Source: Clostridia bacterium
Lineage (GTDB): Bacteria > Bacillota > Clostridia > Christensenellales > CAG-138
Length of the DNA stretch: 48,215 nt
Assembly (NCBI GenBank): GCA_017523925.1
Contig: JAFWVQ010000041.1
Coordinates: 1 to 48,215 of the forward strand
Direction: 5' to 3'
This document shows, one piece after another, positions 1 through 7,441 of this stretch (the first letter of the stretch is position 1; each line of letters begins with the position of its first letter). The notes beneath the pieces were generated by a model, which worked only from the letters and a program-made list of their open reading frames with translations, ran no database searches and was not told the DNA's origin. The position numbers and the translations under genes are program-made.

Positions 1-756
1 CTTCGCGCCCGCGACCAGCGCGCCCATGTCGAGCGCGAAGAGCTTGCGGTCCTTGAGGTTATCCGGCACGTCGCCGCGCACGATCCTCTGCGCCAGCCCC
101 TCCGCGATGGCCGTTTTGCCCACGCCGGGTTCGCCGATCAAGCAGGGGTTGTTCTTGGTTTTCCTCGAAAGAATGCGGATAACGCTTCTTATCTCGTTAT
201 CCCTGCCGATAACGGGGTCGAGCTTCTGCTTTTTCGCAAGCTCGGTCAGATCCTGCCCGTATTTATTGAGCACGTCGTAGGTGCTCTCGGGGTTGTCGCT
301 GTTTATGCGCGTGTTGCCGCGCACCTGCCTCAGCACGGTCAGATAGGCGTTTCTTTCGATATTGAAGCGCTTGAACAGCGGCTTCAGCACGCCGTCCGCC
401 TTCTCGATAAGGCCGAGCATGATGTGCTCCACCGAGATATAGCTGTCGCCCATCGCCTTGGCCTCGTCCTCGGCGCGGTTCAATGCGGAATTCAGCTCGC
501 CCGTGATATAGAGCTGCCCGCCGCTCCCGCCGCCGTAGCTCGCCTGCTTCTTGAGCTCGGCTTCAACGGCTGCGCGGAAATCCGCGAGCTTAACGCCCAT
601 TGCGGTCAAGAGCTGCGCGTTCAGATCGTCCGCATCGTTCGTCAGCGCGTACAGGGCGTGTATCTGCCCCACCTGCGTATGCCTGCGCTCCTCGGCGACC
701 CGCTGCGCCTGATTCAAAGTTTCAAGCGTCTTCTGTGTCATTTTCTCTGCGTTCAT
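1..756 (-). CDS. clpB: ClpB disaggregase, N-terminal part (cut by window edge)
   Basis: AAA+ chaperone that, with DnaK, pulls proteins out of aggregates in the cytoplasm. The first 252 residues are visible. The Clp N domain covers about residues 1-145, followed by the start of the first ATPase module with a Walker A motif GEPGVGKT at about 208-215, preceded by [11 protein letters not shown], which is typical of ClpB/ClpC. I prefer ClpB because of the spacing from the N domain to D1 and the CIRCE operator upstream, but the middle domain that would settle ClpB against ClpC lies outside the window. The ATG at 756 is preceded by an AGGTGAT ribosome binding site. The leader from the CIRCE element is about 100 nt. 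No disruption is seen in the visible part. Confidence 0.9.
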   Translation of the reverse strand, partial: MNAEKMTQKTLETLNQAQRVAEERRHTQVGQIHALYALTNDADDLNAQLLTAMGVKLADFRAAVEAELKKQASYGGGSGGQLYITGELNSALNRAEDEAKAMGDSYISVEHIMLGLIEKADGVLKPLFKRFNIERNAYLTVLRQVRGNTRINSDNPESTYDVLNKYGQDLTELAKKQKLDPVIGRDNEIRSVIRILSRKTKNNPCLIGEPGVGKTAIAEGLAQRIVRGDVPDNLKDRKLFALDMGALVAGAK

Positions 757-859
757 ATCTATCACCTCACAAAAGGTTATTTTGACGTATTCATCGGAAA
801 GCTATGCTTTTCGGCTCGGTTTTTCGATATTCTCAACTTCGCACATCGCCGCGCCGTTG

Positions 860-886
860 TTAGCACTCGTTCTCCTTGAGTGCTAA
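860..886 (-). promoter_or_regulatory. CIRCE operator (HrcA site) of clpB
   Basis: Perfect inverted repeat TTAGCACTC-N9-GAGTGCTAA, the classical binding site of the heat-shock repressor HrcA. It lies directly downstream of a -10 box TATAAT (888-893, minus strand) with a weak -35 TACACA (911-916, 17-nt spacer), so bound HrcA would block transcription start. It sits about 100 nt before the clpB start codon. Confidence 0.95.
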
Positions 887-887
887 C

Positions 888-916
888 ATTATAACTCTTT
901 TGGTTCGATTTGTGTA
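888..916 (-). promoter_or_regulatory. sigma-A promoter of clpB
   Basis: On the minus strand TACACA (911-916), 17-nt spacer, TATAAT (888-893), immediately before the CIRCE operator. The same TACACA-N17 arrangement recurs at 2267-2295. Confidence 0.75.
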
Positions 917-1057
917 TGATGTTCACAGCTTTGTTTATAAAAGTACATATTTTTGACACAATCCATCCGTTTCGCAAAGGGTGTTCGGTTCCGCCGCTTT
1001 TCCGCTGCAAACCGGCGCAAAACCCGCCCCCGACATATCGCGGTATCCTCGGGGTAT

Positions 1058-1087
1058 AAAAAAGGACCGTCCGTGGGGACGGCCCTT
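1058..1087 (-). terminator. intrinsic terminator after the membrane protein gene
   Basis: On the minus strand an 11-bp stem with a 4-nt loop (arms about 1061-1071 and 1077-1087, one G-T pair) is followed by a run of T. It lies just after the stop codon of the gene at 1102-1770. Confidence 0.8.
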
Positions 1088-1101
1088 GGTCATGTGGTCC
1101 T

Positions 1102-1770
1102 TTACTTAGCAAGCATCTTCTTTGCATCGGAGAGCAGGGAGATGTAGATAAGATGGTAAACGACGGTCAGGATCGCGGCGATGATGCCGATGATGCCGGG
1201 GATAACGGGATTGAGCTTTGCAACGGTGAAGATCGCGCCGAGAAGCCTTGCGCCGATGCCAATGCCCTGAACGATAACGATTATCTTGAGAAGCCTGTTG
1301 CCCTTTGTCTCAACAGGGGTGTTTTTAAGCTGCTTGGCAAGGCTGACGATGCCGTAAACGATGAACATGGTCGCAAGCAGGTAAGCAAGCTCGACGCCGG
1401 TGTTGAGGAAAGAAACAACGTTTTCGTTTTTGCTGAGGATGCTGGAAAGGATGGAAACAACGATTCCGGCAATAGTCAGCATAAGCGCAGTGTTGAAGTT
1501 TGCATCATCCTTCCTTGCCTTAACAAGACCGACAAGGTTGAGGATGAACGCAACGAGCGCACAGATACCGAAGGCAATCGCAACTATACCGAGGATCGCA
1601 ACGCCGGCGGTTATAGAAGCCTCGTTGGGATTGTTGAGAGCATCTTTGACTGCGTTGGAATCCGCCGTAATGGTGACGATCGCACCGACGAAGGTCACGA
1701 TGCTCGCGATGAGCATGATGATCTCGGCGGTGAAGATCTTTTTGATGCCTTCATAAGCATTCTTGAACAT
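1102..1770 (-). CDS. small polytopic membrane protein, function unknown
   Basis: A 222-residue hydrophobic protein with about six predicted membrane segments (near 16-36, 53-82, 94-113, 122-145, 160-183 and 188-211) and short polar loops. I do not recognise a named family. The start MFKNAYEG is chosen because an AGGAGG box lies 8 nt upstream; an in-frame ATG 15 codons earlier has no such site. It is a single-gene unit with its own consensus promoter (1806-1834) and a terminator right after the stop. The orphan CIRCE promoter at 2240-2295 points towards it from 470 nt away, so weak heat-shock read-through is possible but not shown. Confidence 0.8.
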   Translation of the reverse strand: MFKNAYEGIKKIFTAEIIMLIASIVTFVGAIVTITADSNAVKDALNNPNEASITAGVAILGIVAIAFGICALVAFILNLVGLVKARKDDANFNTALMLTIAGIVVSILSSILSKNENVVSFLNTGVELAYLLATMFIVYGIVSLAKQLKNTPVETKGNRLLKIIVIVQGIGIGARLLGAIFTVAKLNPVIPGIIGIIAAILTVVYHLIYISLLSDAKKMLAK

Positions 1771-1805
1771 AATGATTACCTCCTGAACTTTTGTAGGATA
1801 TATAT

Positions 1806-1834
1806 ATTGTAGCACTTTACTTTATGCTTGTCAA
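1806..1834 (-). promoter_or_regulatory. sigma-A promoter of the membrane protein gene
   Basis: Minus strand TTGACA (1829-1834), 17-nt spacer, TACAAT (1806-1811), about 36 nt before the start codon at 1770. Confidence 0.88.
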
Positions 1835-1960
1835 GCGTTTTCCCGCCGTTTTCGTACCGCTGCTTTTTCATTACAGTGCATAGAAAAAGCGATGCGGATC
1901 GCTCCGCACCGCCATTTTTTCATATCAGCCGCCGATCGGCCTTTTCTTCTCCCAGGAATG

Positions 1961-2181
1961 GTCGTGCCTGTCCGGGTCGCGCCTGTTCGGGTCGCGTCTG
2001 TTCGGGCTTGCCTGTCCGGGTCGCGTCTGTCCGGGTCGCGTCTGTCCGGGTCGTGCCTGTCCGGGTCGCGTCTGTCCGGGTCGTGCCTGTCCGGGTCGTG
2101 CCTGTCCGGGTCGTGCCTGTTCGGGCTTGCCCGTTCGGGTCGTGCCTGTCCGGGTCGTGCCTGTTCGGGCTTGCCTGTTGG
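1961..2181. repeat. 15-bp GC-rich minisatellite, about 15 units
   Basis: Tandem units of the type GTCGTGCCTGTCCGG, differing mainly at two or three positions (GTG/GCG, GCC/GTC, TCC/TTC). Three units (starting at about 2006, 2125 and 2169) are shortened to 14 or 13 bp. Because the unit is a multiple of three and lacks stops, several frames on both strands stay open across it and give artificial repeats such as DPDRH. The shortened units shift the frame, which argues against selection on a protein. It lies between an orphan CIRCE promoter and the membrane protein gene. Confidence 0.9.
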
Positions 2182-2239
2182 GCTTGCCGCCATCGGCGCT
2201 CCCCCGTTCCATCGGGTCGATGCGTTCTCCGCGCAGTTG

Positions 2240-2266
2240 TTAGCACTCTCTTTCATTGAGTGCTAA
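2240..2266 (-). promoter_or_regulatory. second CIRCE operator, no clear target gene
   Basis: Perfect TTAGCACTC-N9-GAGTGCTAA. On the minus strand it directly follows TACACA-N17-TATAAA, exactly as at clpB. About 75 bp upstream and about 12 bp downstream also resemble the clpB promoter region, so this is a diverged duplicate. What follows is the minisatellite, not a chaperone gene. Confidence 0.93.
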
Positions 2267-2295
2267 TTTATAGCGCGTTTTCACCCGTTTGTGTA
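2267..2295 (-). promoter_or_regulatory. promoter of the orphan CIRCE unit
   Basis: Minus strand TACACA (2290-2295), 17-nt spacer, TATAAA (2267-2272), abutting the CIRCE element. It would transcribe leftward through the minisatellite. Confidence 0.65.
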
Positions 2296-2547
2296 TGCAT
2301 TTCACAATTTTGTTCATATAAATACATATTTTTGCCATAATTTTGCGATTTAAAGCATCTCCGAGCCGCGCTTTGGGAGTTTGCCGGCGGAGATGCGGCT
2401 TCGGTTTGGCTTTCACTTCACCAAGCCGAGCCGCGCGGAAGTGTCGGGCGAGGGCGCGAAGCATTCCGAGCCCGAAGCGGAAGTGCGGCGCGGCGCATAG
2501 GGAGCGTGAAAAGCCGGGCGGAAGTGCGGCGCGGCGAAGAATGCGTG

Positions 2548-2575
2548 AAAAAGCCGCCCCCGATTAAGGGGCGGC
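2548..2575 (-). terminator. intrinsic terminator after the PH-domain gene
   Basis: Minus strand stem of 8 bp GC (arms 2553-2560 and 2568-2575), 7-nt loop, followed by TTTTT. It sits about 80 nt after the stop of the gene at 2658-3164. Between the second CIRCE promoter (2295) and this terminator I see no supported gene. Confidence 0.85.
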
Positions 2576-2657
2576 CTCGATTCGATCGTATTCGGACGCT
2601 CGGCCCTTTTTCGCGCCCGCTTGGCGAACGGCAGGCTTGCAGCGGCAAGTGCGGCGC

Positions 2658-3164
2658 TTATGCGCCGCCGTTATGCTCGCTCTTATGCTGCTCCTGCTCC
2701 TGCGCGGGTTCCTTATGCTCATGCTCGGTCTTATCCGCGGGGTTGACCACCGGCGGACGCGGCGCACCGCCGCCGACCAGCTCGCTTGCGAAAACGCCCT
2801 TTTCCCTGCGCGCATCCTCGATCAGCTTCATCAGAAGATCCTTCACCTTGCGCGGCTTTTTGACGTGCACGATATGCGCCTCGGGCTGCGAAACGTCGGA
2901 CGAGATCACGCAGAGCGTGCCGACCCCGTTCAGCCGTTCGCCGAGGGTCTGAAAGAAGGTCACGTCCGAAATGCGGTAGAGCAGCACGTCGTCCTCGTTT
3001 CTTTTCAAAAAGCCCTTGGATATGCGCAGCTTGGTCTCCGTCAGCTCATATCGCGTGAAGGTCCATGGAAGACCGAGGAACAGCCAGCGCTTGCGGTCGC
3101 GCCAGAGTATCTGTTCATCCGGGAGCTCGGTGGTGAAGGTTCCCGGTCTTATCTTTTTGCTCAT
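2658..3164 (-). CDS. bacterial PH-domain protein (YdbS/YdbT-like fold)
   Basis: A 168-residue protein whose first 115 residues read like a bPH_2 (DUF304-type) pleckstrin-homology domain: LWRDRKRW near the N-terminus, then alternating beta strands with YELTETKLRISKG and YRISDVTFFQT, ending in an amphipathic helix. The last 45 residues are a low-complexity tail rich in Glu, Gln, His and Pro. Unlike YdbS/YdbT it has no membrane segments. The start at 3164 is set by a GGAGG box; an in-frame start 15 codons upstream has none. It lies 78 nt behind the membrane protein gene at 3243-3659 and may be co-transcribed with it. The ligand is unknown. Confidence 0.78.
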   Translation of the reverse strand: MSKKIRPGTFTTELPDEQILWRDRKRWLFLGLPWTFTRYELTETKLRISKGFLKRNEDDVLLYRISDVTFFQTLGERLNGVGTLCVISSDVSQPEAHIVHVKKPRKVKDLLMKLIEDARREKGVFASELVGGGAPRPPVVNPADKTEHEHKEPAQEQEQHKSEHNGGA

Positions 3165-3242
3165 GCTTTTATCCTCCGTTTCAAGGCGCCGCGAACCGCC
3201 GCCGGGCAAAGCATCCCGGCGGCGTGCGATGCACGGGATCGA

Positions 3243-3659
3243 TTATTTCGAATGCTTCTCCGCCATGCCTTCCACAACGGGAATGGGGATATTCTTGCCA
3301 AGCAGCGCGAACAGCGCAAGCAGGAAGAACAGCACGGTGCGCAGGATGTCGAGCGAGTTGTTGAGGAAGGCTTTCACGCTGGAGATGAAGCCGAAGTTTA
3401 CGTTTACCTTGAAGATATTGAGGAAGCTGTTGAGCAGCCCGAGCAGATCGGGCATGAAGGCGACGACGCACTGCAGCACGAGAATGACCAGATGAAGGAT
3501 AATCGCCTTCAGCGCGCCCTTGCGCAGCCAAGCGTCATCCTCACGGATGAGCACGTAGCCCACCGCCACCACGAGCGCGACCGTGTTTGAAAACAGGCCG
3601 AGCAGATAGATTATCGCGGCAAGAAGGAAATTTGAGATACCGAGTTTGGTCTTGATCAT
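3243..3659 (-). CDS. small membrane protein, function unknown
   Basis: A 138-residue hydrophobic protein with about three to four membrane segments (near 8-38, 50-80 and 105-123). No named family recognised. An in-frame stop lies three codons before the ATG at 3659, which fixes the start region. Unusually, no AGGAGG-type site stands before the ATG. Instead a hairpin with 7-bp arms (GCGGCAG/CTGCCGC) ends about 15 nt upstream. A perfect consensus promoter lies 78 nt upstream. It probably heads a two-gene unit with the PH-domain gene. Confidence 0.7.
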   Translation of the reverse strand: MIKTKLGISNFLLAAIIYLLGLFSNTVALVVAVGYVLIREDDAWLRKGALKAIILHLVILVLQCVVAFMPDLLGLLNSFLNIFKVNVNFGFISSVKAFLNNSLDILRTVLFFLLALFALLGKNIPIPVVEGMAEKHSK

Positions 3660-3736
3660 GGCTTTTTACGCTGCGGCAGGCGATCTGCTGCCGCGCTCCT
3701 TTCGGCTTTATTCTTTGGGCGATTCCGCCTGCCTTG

Positions 3737-3765
3737 ATTATATACCGCCGTTTCTCCGTTGTCAA
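3737..3765 (-). promoter_or_regulatory. perfect consensus sigma-A promoter
   Basis: Minus strand TTGACA (3760-3765), exactly 17 nt, TATAAT (3737-3742). Drives the membrane protein/PH-domain pair. Confidence 0.9.
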
Positions 3766-3870
3766 TATTTAATATCGCCTTGTCGGGCTTTTTCGTCGTT
3801 TTCCGCCTCTTTTCGGGCGTCCGCACGCCCCGCCGCGCCCCATCTGTTTTGAAAAAAGTCCGGGCTTCAC

Positions 3871-3899
3871 TTGAACAGCCGTCCGGTTGATGGTATAAT
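3871..3899 (+). promoter_or_regulatory. promoter of the CARF nuclease gene
   Basis: Plus strand TTGAAC (3871-3876), 17-nt spacer, TATAAT (3894-3899), about 84 nt before the start codon at 3984. It is divergent from the promoter at 3737-3765. Confidence 0.8.
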
Positions 3900-3983
3900 A
3901 TACAGGTCCACGCCTCGCGTGCAGGGCAGGCGCCCGGGTAAACTGCTTCAAATGCAAAAACCGCGTTAAATCGGGAGGGAAAC

Positions 3984-5300
3984 ATGACACTTATCGAATT
4001 CTTTGAAGAAAGCGTTGCCGAAAACCTGTGCTCAAGTCTGCTGCATATGCCCGATCGGGTCATCTTCATCGGGCACAACAAAAAAACCATGCAGCGGCAC
4101 GTCGAAAGATACCGCCGCTTCTTTTCGGACAAGGGCAAGGATATCGAGTTCATCATCAAAAGCGTCAGCAAAAACAGCGTTGAGTCAATCATCGCCGCCT
4201 TCGAATCGATCCTCAGCGAATACGACGACTGCGTTTTCGATCTCACCGGCGGGGACGATCTGTACATCTTCGGCGCGGGCATCATCAGCGAGCGTTATCG
4301 CGCGAAAAACATCCAGATGCACTATATAAATATCCGCACCGGCGTTATCTACGACTGCGATCTGGACGGCGAAAAGCCGCTCTCGGAGCATCCGCTCGCG
4401 TATTCCTTCGAGGACAATGTGCGCCTGTACGGCGGCAAGGTGCTCTTCGACGACAGCTCCGTGCTCGGCACCCATCACTGGGATATGAGCGCGGAATTCA
4501 TAAAGGATCTTTGGGCGATGTGGGAGATCTGCCGCGCCGACTGCACCGAATGGAACACCCAGGCGGACGCCTTCGCCATCGCGGAAAGCAACCGCGAGCC
4601 CGGCGGGGATGCGCTTGTTACCTCGGCCTCGCGCTCCGCGATGAACTGGCACTGGCGGCAGGCGTCGAGATACTCCAAGCCCTTCAACTACCGCATAGTG
4701 AACAAGCTTTTGAACAAGGGGCTGCTTCGTCAGTTTGAATTCGACAATTCAAAGGATGTTTACATCGAATACAAGAGCGAGCAGGTGAAGGACTGCCTGC
4801 TCAAGAGCGGGCTTCTGCTCGAGCTGATCGTCTACGCGGCTGCGCTCGAGGCGCGGGAGGCGGACGGCACGCCCACCTACAACAGCGTTCTGACCGGCGT
4901 GCATATCGACTGGAACGGCGAGGACGACGGGGATGCCGATGAAGGAGCCGAAGCCGAAAAAGCGACCTACGCCTACGGCAACGAGGTCGACGCTGCGATG
5001 ATGCACGGCATGGTGCCGGTGTTCGTTTCATGCAAGAACGGGCGAGTGCCGAGCGAGGAGCTGTATAAGCTGCAAAGCGTTGCCCAGAAATTCGGTGGAA
5101 AATATGCAAAAAAGGTGCTTATCGCACCGAGGATCGACGAAGTGGAAAACCTCGCACCCGTCGCCGCGTTCGCGGAACGCTGCAGGGAGATGGGCATTTC
5201 GCTGATCGTGGATATCGAGAATAGGGATCATGAGGCGGTGGTGAAGCTTGTGAAGGAGCTTTGGAACCATTCGTTTATTCCGAATATCGCGCTGAATTGA
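3984..5300 (+). CDS. Card1/Can2-type CARF nuclease (DUF1887 family), stand-alone
   Basis: A 438-residue protein. Residues 1-150 resemble a CARF (Rossmann-like) domain, with a central strand and turn ending in DLTGG at 86-90, the usual nucleotide-binding turn. A middle helical or winged-helix part (about 165-275) follows. The C-terminal restriction-endonuclease-like domain contains GLLLEL (276-281), GVHIDW (306-311) and NEVD...VFVSCKNG, which supplies the E334/D336/K351 pattern of a PD-(D/E)xK active site. This order is that of Card1/Can2, nucleases switched on by cyclic tetra-adenylate from type III CRISPR. Here there is no cas10, no cas6 and no array within the window, so the activating signal is unknown. 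A GGGAGGG site precedes the ATG and the gene has its own promoter. No terminator is seen; a repeat cluster starts at the stop codon. Nuclease family assignment is firm, cyclic-oligoadenylate activation is inferred. Confidence 0.85.
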   Translation: MTLIEFFEESVAENLCSSLLHMPDRVIFIGHNKKTMQRHVERYRRFFSDKGKDIEFIIKSVSKNSVESIIAAFESILSEYDDCVFDLTGGDDLYIFGAGIISERYRAKNIQMHYINIRTGVIYDCDLDGEKPLSEHPLAYSFEDNVRLYGGKVLFDDSSVLGTHHWDMSAEFIKDLWAMWEICRADCTEWNTQADAFAIAESNREPGGDALVTSASRSAMNWHWRQASRYSKPFNYRIVNKLLNKGLLRQFEFDNSKDVYIEYKSEQVKDCLLKSGLLLELIVYAAALEAREADGTPTYNSVLTGVHIDWNGEDDGDADEGAEAEKATYAYGNEVDAAMMHGMVPVFVSCKNGRVPSEELYKLQSVAQKFGGKYAKKVLIAPRIDEVENLAPVAAFAERCREMGISLIVDIENRDHEAVVKLVKELWNHSFIPNIALN

Positions 5301-5301
5301 A

Positions 5302-5440
5302 GAAACGCCCTCGTGCATCTCAAACGATCATTAATTCGGAGAAACGCCCTCGGGAGTCTCAAACGATCATTAATTCGGAGAAACGCCCTCGGCGTTTCAA
5401 CCTCAACTATTCACTATTCACTATTCATTATTCACTATTT
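5302..5440 (+). repeat. 39-bp tandem repeat plus TATTCACTATTCA tract (mosaic repeat family, copy A)
   Basis: Two adjoining 39-bp units (5302-5340 and 5341-5379) begin with GAAACGCCCTCG and end with CATTAATTCGGA. A third partial unit follows, then a tract of TATTCACTATTCA-type repeats to about 5440. The cluster starts directly at the stop codon of the CARF gene. The far tract is shared with the repeat blocks at 27.1, 35.8, 43.0, 44.3-45.1 and 47.8 kb. Confidence 0.85.
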
Positions 5441-5460
5441 AGCGCCTTGCGGCGAAGGCA

Positions 5461-5497
5461 AATAAAGATCCGAGGATACGGGCGGTATCCTCGGATC
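5461..5497 (-). terminator. intrinsic terminator after the C39-like lipoprotein gene
   Basis: A perfect 13-bp stem (arms 5467-5479 and 5485-5497, 5-nt loop), followed on the minus strand by TTTATT. The T tract suits the leftward gene at 5513-6316. On the plus strand the hairpin could also protect or end the CARF transcript, but there is no T run there. Confidence 0.85.
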
Positions 5498-5512
5498 TGT
5501 TATGCTTTGAAC

Positions 5513-6316
5513 TTATTTCTCGGGCGCGGCAACGAGGAAGCACATATCGTTCAGCTCGCCGCTCTCCTCATCGAAGAAATTGTAGAAGGTGAAGTTATAA
5601 AGGAACCTTTCGGCGGGGTAGATGCCGTAGCCGTCCTGGTTATGGTCGGTGGTGTCGTAGGGATCGGCAACGATAACAACGTCGTCCTGCTCGGTCTCGG
5701 TGCCCATGGTGTCATAGCCGATAAGAACCTGCCAATGTCCGCCCCAGTCGTTCCAGCCGATCATGATGGGGCTGTTGTTTTTGAGGGTCTGCTTGATAAA
5801 ATCGAAGGTGAAAACCTCGTAAACGTCCTCGCCTGCCTCGGCAACGTCGATCGCGGAATAGCACTTGAAGCCGCCCACCTTATTGAAGATCTCCACCATT
5901 TCGCTGAGGGAGGTCGCGCCGGGCTTGAGGCCCTGGGGACGGAGCTCGCCGAGGCTCTCCTCGGTGTACTCGCCGCGCGCACCGAAATGCTCGAGCACCA
6001 TCAGCGCGCTTGCAACGCCGCAGCTCCATTCGCTGGACTGCTGGATGGTCTTGAAATTCGGGATGATGGTCAGCGAATCGGTGGACTTCATGTTGTAGAA
6101 GTCGGGGTGAACGAAGTAGGGGCTCTTCTCGTGGTCGCCGTCGCGCTCAACGCTGTCCGCACCGTCCTCGGCGGAGAGGTCGGCCTTGTCGTCAAATTTC
6201 ATGGCGTCGGTGTAGTTCTCCTTAGCGGCCTCGGAATTATTTTCCTTGGCGACGGGGGCGCAGGCTGCCGTGAACAGCAGAGCGGATGCGAGCAGGGAAA
6301 CGATGAGTCTTTTCAT
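5513..6316 (-). CDS. lipoprotein with C39-like cysteine peptidase domain
   Basis: A 267-residue exported protein. The signal peptide ends in a lipobox TAAC with Cys19 as lipid anchor, followed by an acidic linker (25-65). The catalytic domain fits the Peptidase_C39-like/C39_2 fold: Cys99 in SEWSCGVAS, His194 in GGHWQVLIGYD, and Asp218 in VADPYD. These proteins are papain-like and act outside the membrane; the substrate cannot be told from the sequence. No transporter domain is attached and no bacteriocin gene is nearby, so a secretion-peptidase role is not supported. It is a single gene with its own promoter and terminator. AAGGAGG lies about 13 nt before the ATG, slightly longer than usual. 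Confidence 0.85.
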   Translation of the reverse strand: MKRLIVSLLASALLFTAACAPVAKENNSEAAKENYTDAMKFDDKADLSAEDGADSVERDGDHEKSPYFVHPDFYNMKSTDSLTIIPNFKTIQQSSEWSCGVASALMVLEHFGARGEYTEESLGELRPQGLKPGATSLSEMVEIFNKVGGFKCYSAIDVAEAGEDVYEVFTFDFIKQTLKNNSPIMIGWNDWGGHWQVLIGYDTMGTETEQDDVVIVADPYDTTDHNQDGYGIYPAERFLYNFTFYNFFDEESGELNDMCFLVAAPEK

Positions 6317-6391
6317 TTTTCGATTGGATCCTCCTTGTGATTCGGATTATTTCGCCTTCGTCGGTGCGTGCCGATCGAAAAGCCGAAATGG

Positions 6392-6421
6392 TTTATAACA
6401 TATAAGCATGGAAAAAGTCAA
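6392..6421 (-). promoter_or_regulatory. promoter of the C39-like lipoprotein gene
   Basis: Minus strand TTGACT (6416-6421), 18-nt spacer, TATAAA (6392-6397), 75 nt before the start codon. Confidence 0.75.
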
Positions 6422-6632
6422 TTGTTTTTAACGCTCTTTGCAGTTATATTTGTTTTTGCACCGTTCAAGCTCGGCTTCGAGTTTTTTAAAAACCGCCCTT
6501 CGGCGCTTTGACAGCGGCCCCGCGCCATGCTATAATCCGCTTGGGAGATATGTGAATGCTTGCGGCTGACGGCTTGCGCGCCGTTCAAAACGGCTCATCG
6601 GTCGCTCAATTGCCAAAATCGGGGGAATTGCT

Positions 6633-7030
6633 TTGAAAGAATCGTTAAAAGAACTCAAACGCCGCAGCTTGGCGTTTCTGTAATGGTCGTCGCTCGCGCT
6701 GCTCGTTGGCACAGTCTGCGGCCTAATAGGAACCGCCTTCCATTATTCCTTCCATATTGCGGGGGAGCTGCGCGAAGGTCATTCGTGGCTTATATTCCTT
6801 CTGCCGGCGGGCGGCACGGCGATAGTGCTTCTCTACTCGCTTTTGAAGCAGAGGATAACGCTCGACACGGATCAGCTTTTCCATTCGATACATACAAAAA
6901 ATCCCGTCCCCCTTGCGATGGCGCCGCTCATCTATGCGGGAACTTTCATAACGCATCTTCTCGGCGGCTCGGCGGGCCGCGAGGGTGCGGCGCTTCAGCT
7001 CGGCGGAAGCATAGCAAGCCGCATCGGCGT
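6633..7030 (+). pseudogene. ClC-type chloride channel fragment, broken
   Basis: Reading from a TTG at 6633 (GGGGG-type site upstream), 16 codons are followed by a TAA at 6681-6683. The same frame then continues with about 115 residues that clearly belong to a voltage-gated chloride channel/antiporter: hydrophobic helices, then GGSAGREGAALQ at about 6969-7001, the family's GREGP-type selectivity motif, and GGSIASRIG. The frame loses similarity at about 7030, where the antisense of a FeoA gene begins. About two thirds of a ClC protein (usually 400 or more residues) is missing, so this is an internal stop plus a 3' deletion. Confidence 0.8.
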
Positions 7031-7256
7031 TTCTTATCGCCGTCACCGCGCCGCACACAAGATAGCCCGAAGGATCGCCGAGCGGGCTTTCAAGCACCTT
7101 GACAGCGCGCTCCCCCTCGAAAAAGCCCAGCTCCACAAGCCGCCGCCTAAGCTCGCCCGAGGCTTGCAGCCCCGTTATCCTCGCCGAAGCGCCGAGCGCA
7201 AGCTCGCTCCTGCGCTGCTCGCCCGTTTTCGCGCCTTCTCCCCGTTTTTTGCCCAT
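6723..7256 (-). CDS. FeoA-domain protein with foreign C-terminal extension
   Basis: Residues 1-84 form a FeoA (SH3-like) domain, a small cytoplasmic partner of the ferrous iron transporter FeoB. ALGASARITGL, RRRLVELGFFEGE and SPLGDPSGYLVCG follow the family pattern closely. The ATG at 7256 has a GGAGG site. The normal stop of about 75-85 residues is missing. The frame runs on for 93 more codons through the antisense of the ClC fragment, giving a nonsense tail. No feoB follows. The domain itself looks intact, so a residual function is possible, but the context is that of a deletion junction and I suspect a decaying gene. Confidence 0.65.
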   Translation of the reverse strand: MGKKRGEGAKTGEQRRSELALGASARITGLQASGELRRRLVELGFFEGERAVKVLESPLGDPSGYLVCGAVTAIRNADAACYASAELKRRTLAARRAAEKMRYESSRIDERRHRKGDGIFCMYRMEKLIRVERYPLLQKRVEKHYRRAARRQKEYKPRMTFAQLPRNMEGIMEGGSY

Positions 7257-7441
7257 CTTCGCCCTCCAATGCCCGTTTCTGCCATAGTATGCGGGGAAAG
7301 CGGACGAGGTTGCAATATTAAAGAAAAAACGCTTCGACTTGCTCTCGTCCTTTTCATAGGGACATTTTGTGAACAGTCGTTTATAGCATTTTTGCCTTTC
7401 AGTTTTTCCGTTGGGCTGTGTTTGCACAGCCAACGGATGCA

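Noticed and set aside
1831..2256. Long repetitive frames on both strands (DPDRH-type and PVRVV-type proteins)
   Set aside because: They arise because a 15-bp unit lacks stops in several frames; shortened units break the frame, and there is no ribosome binding site or recognisable domain.
5302..5440. Direct repeats abutting a CARF nuclease gene, at first sight a CRISPR array
   Set aside because: The 39-bp units follow each other without spacers and merge into a tract found at several unrelated loci; no cas gene is near.
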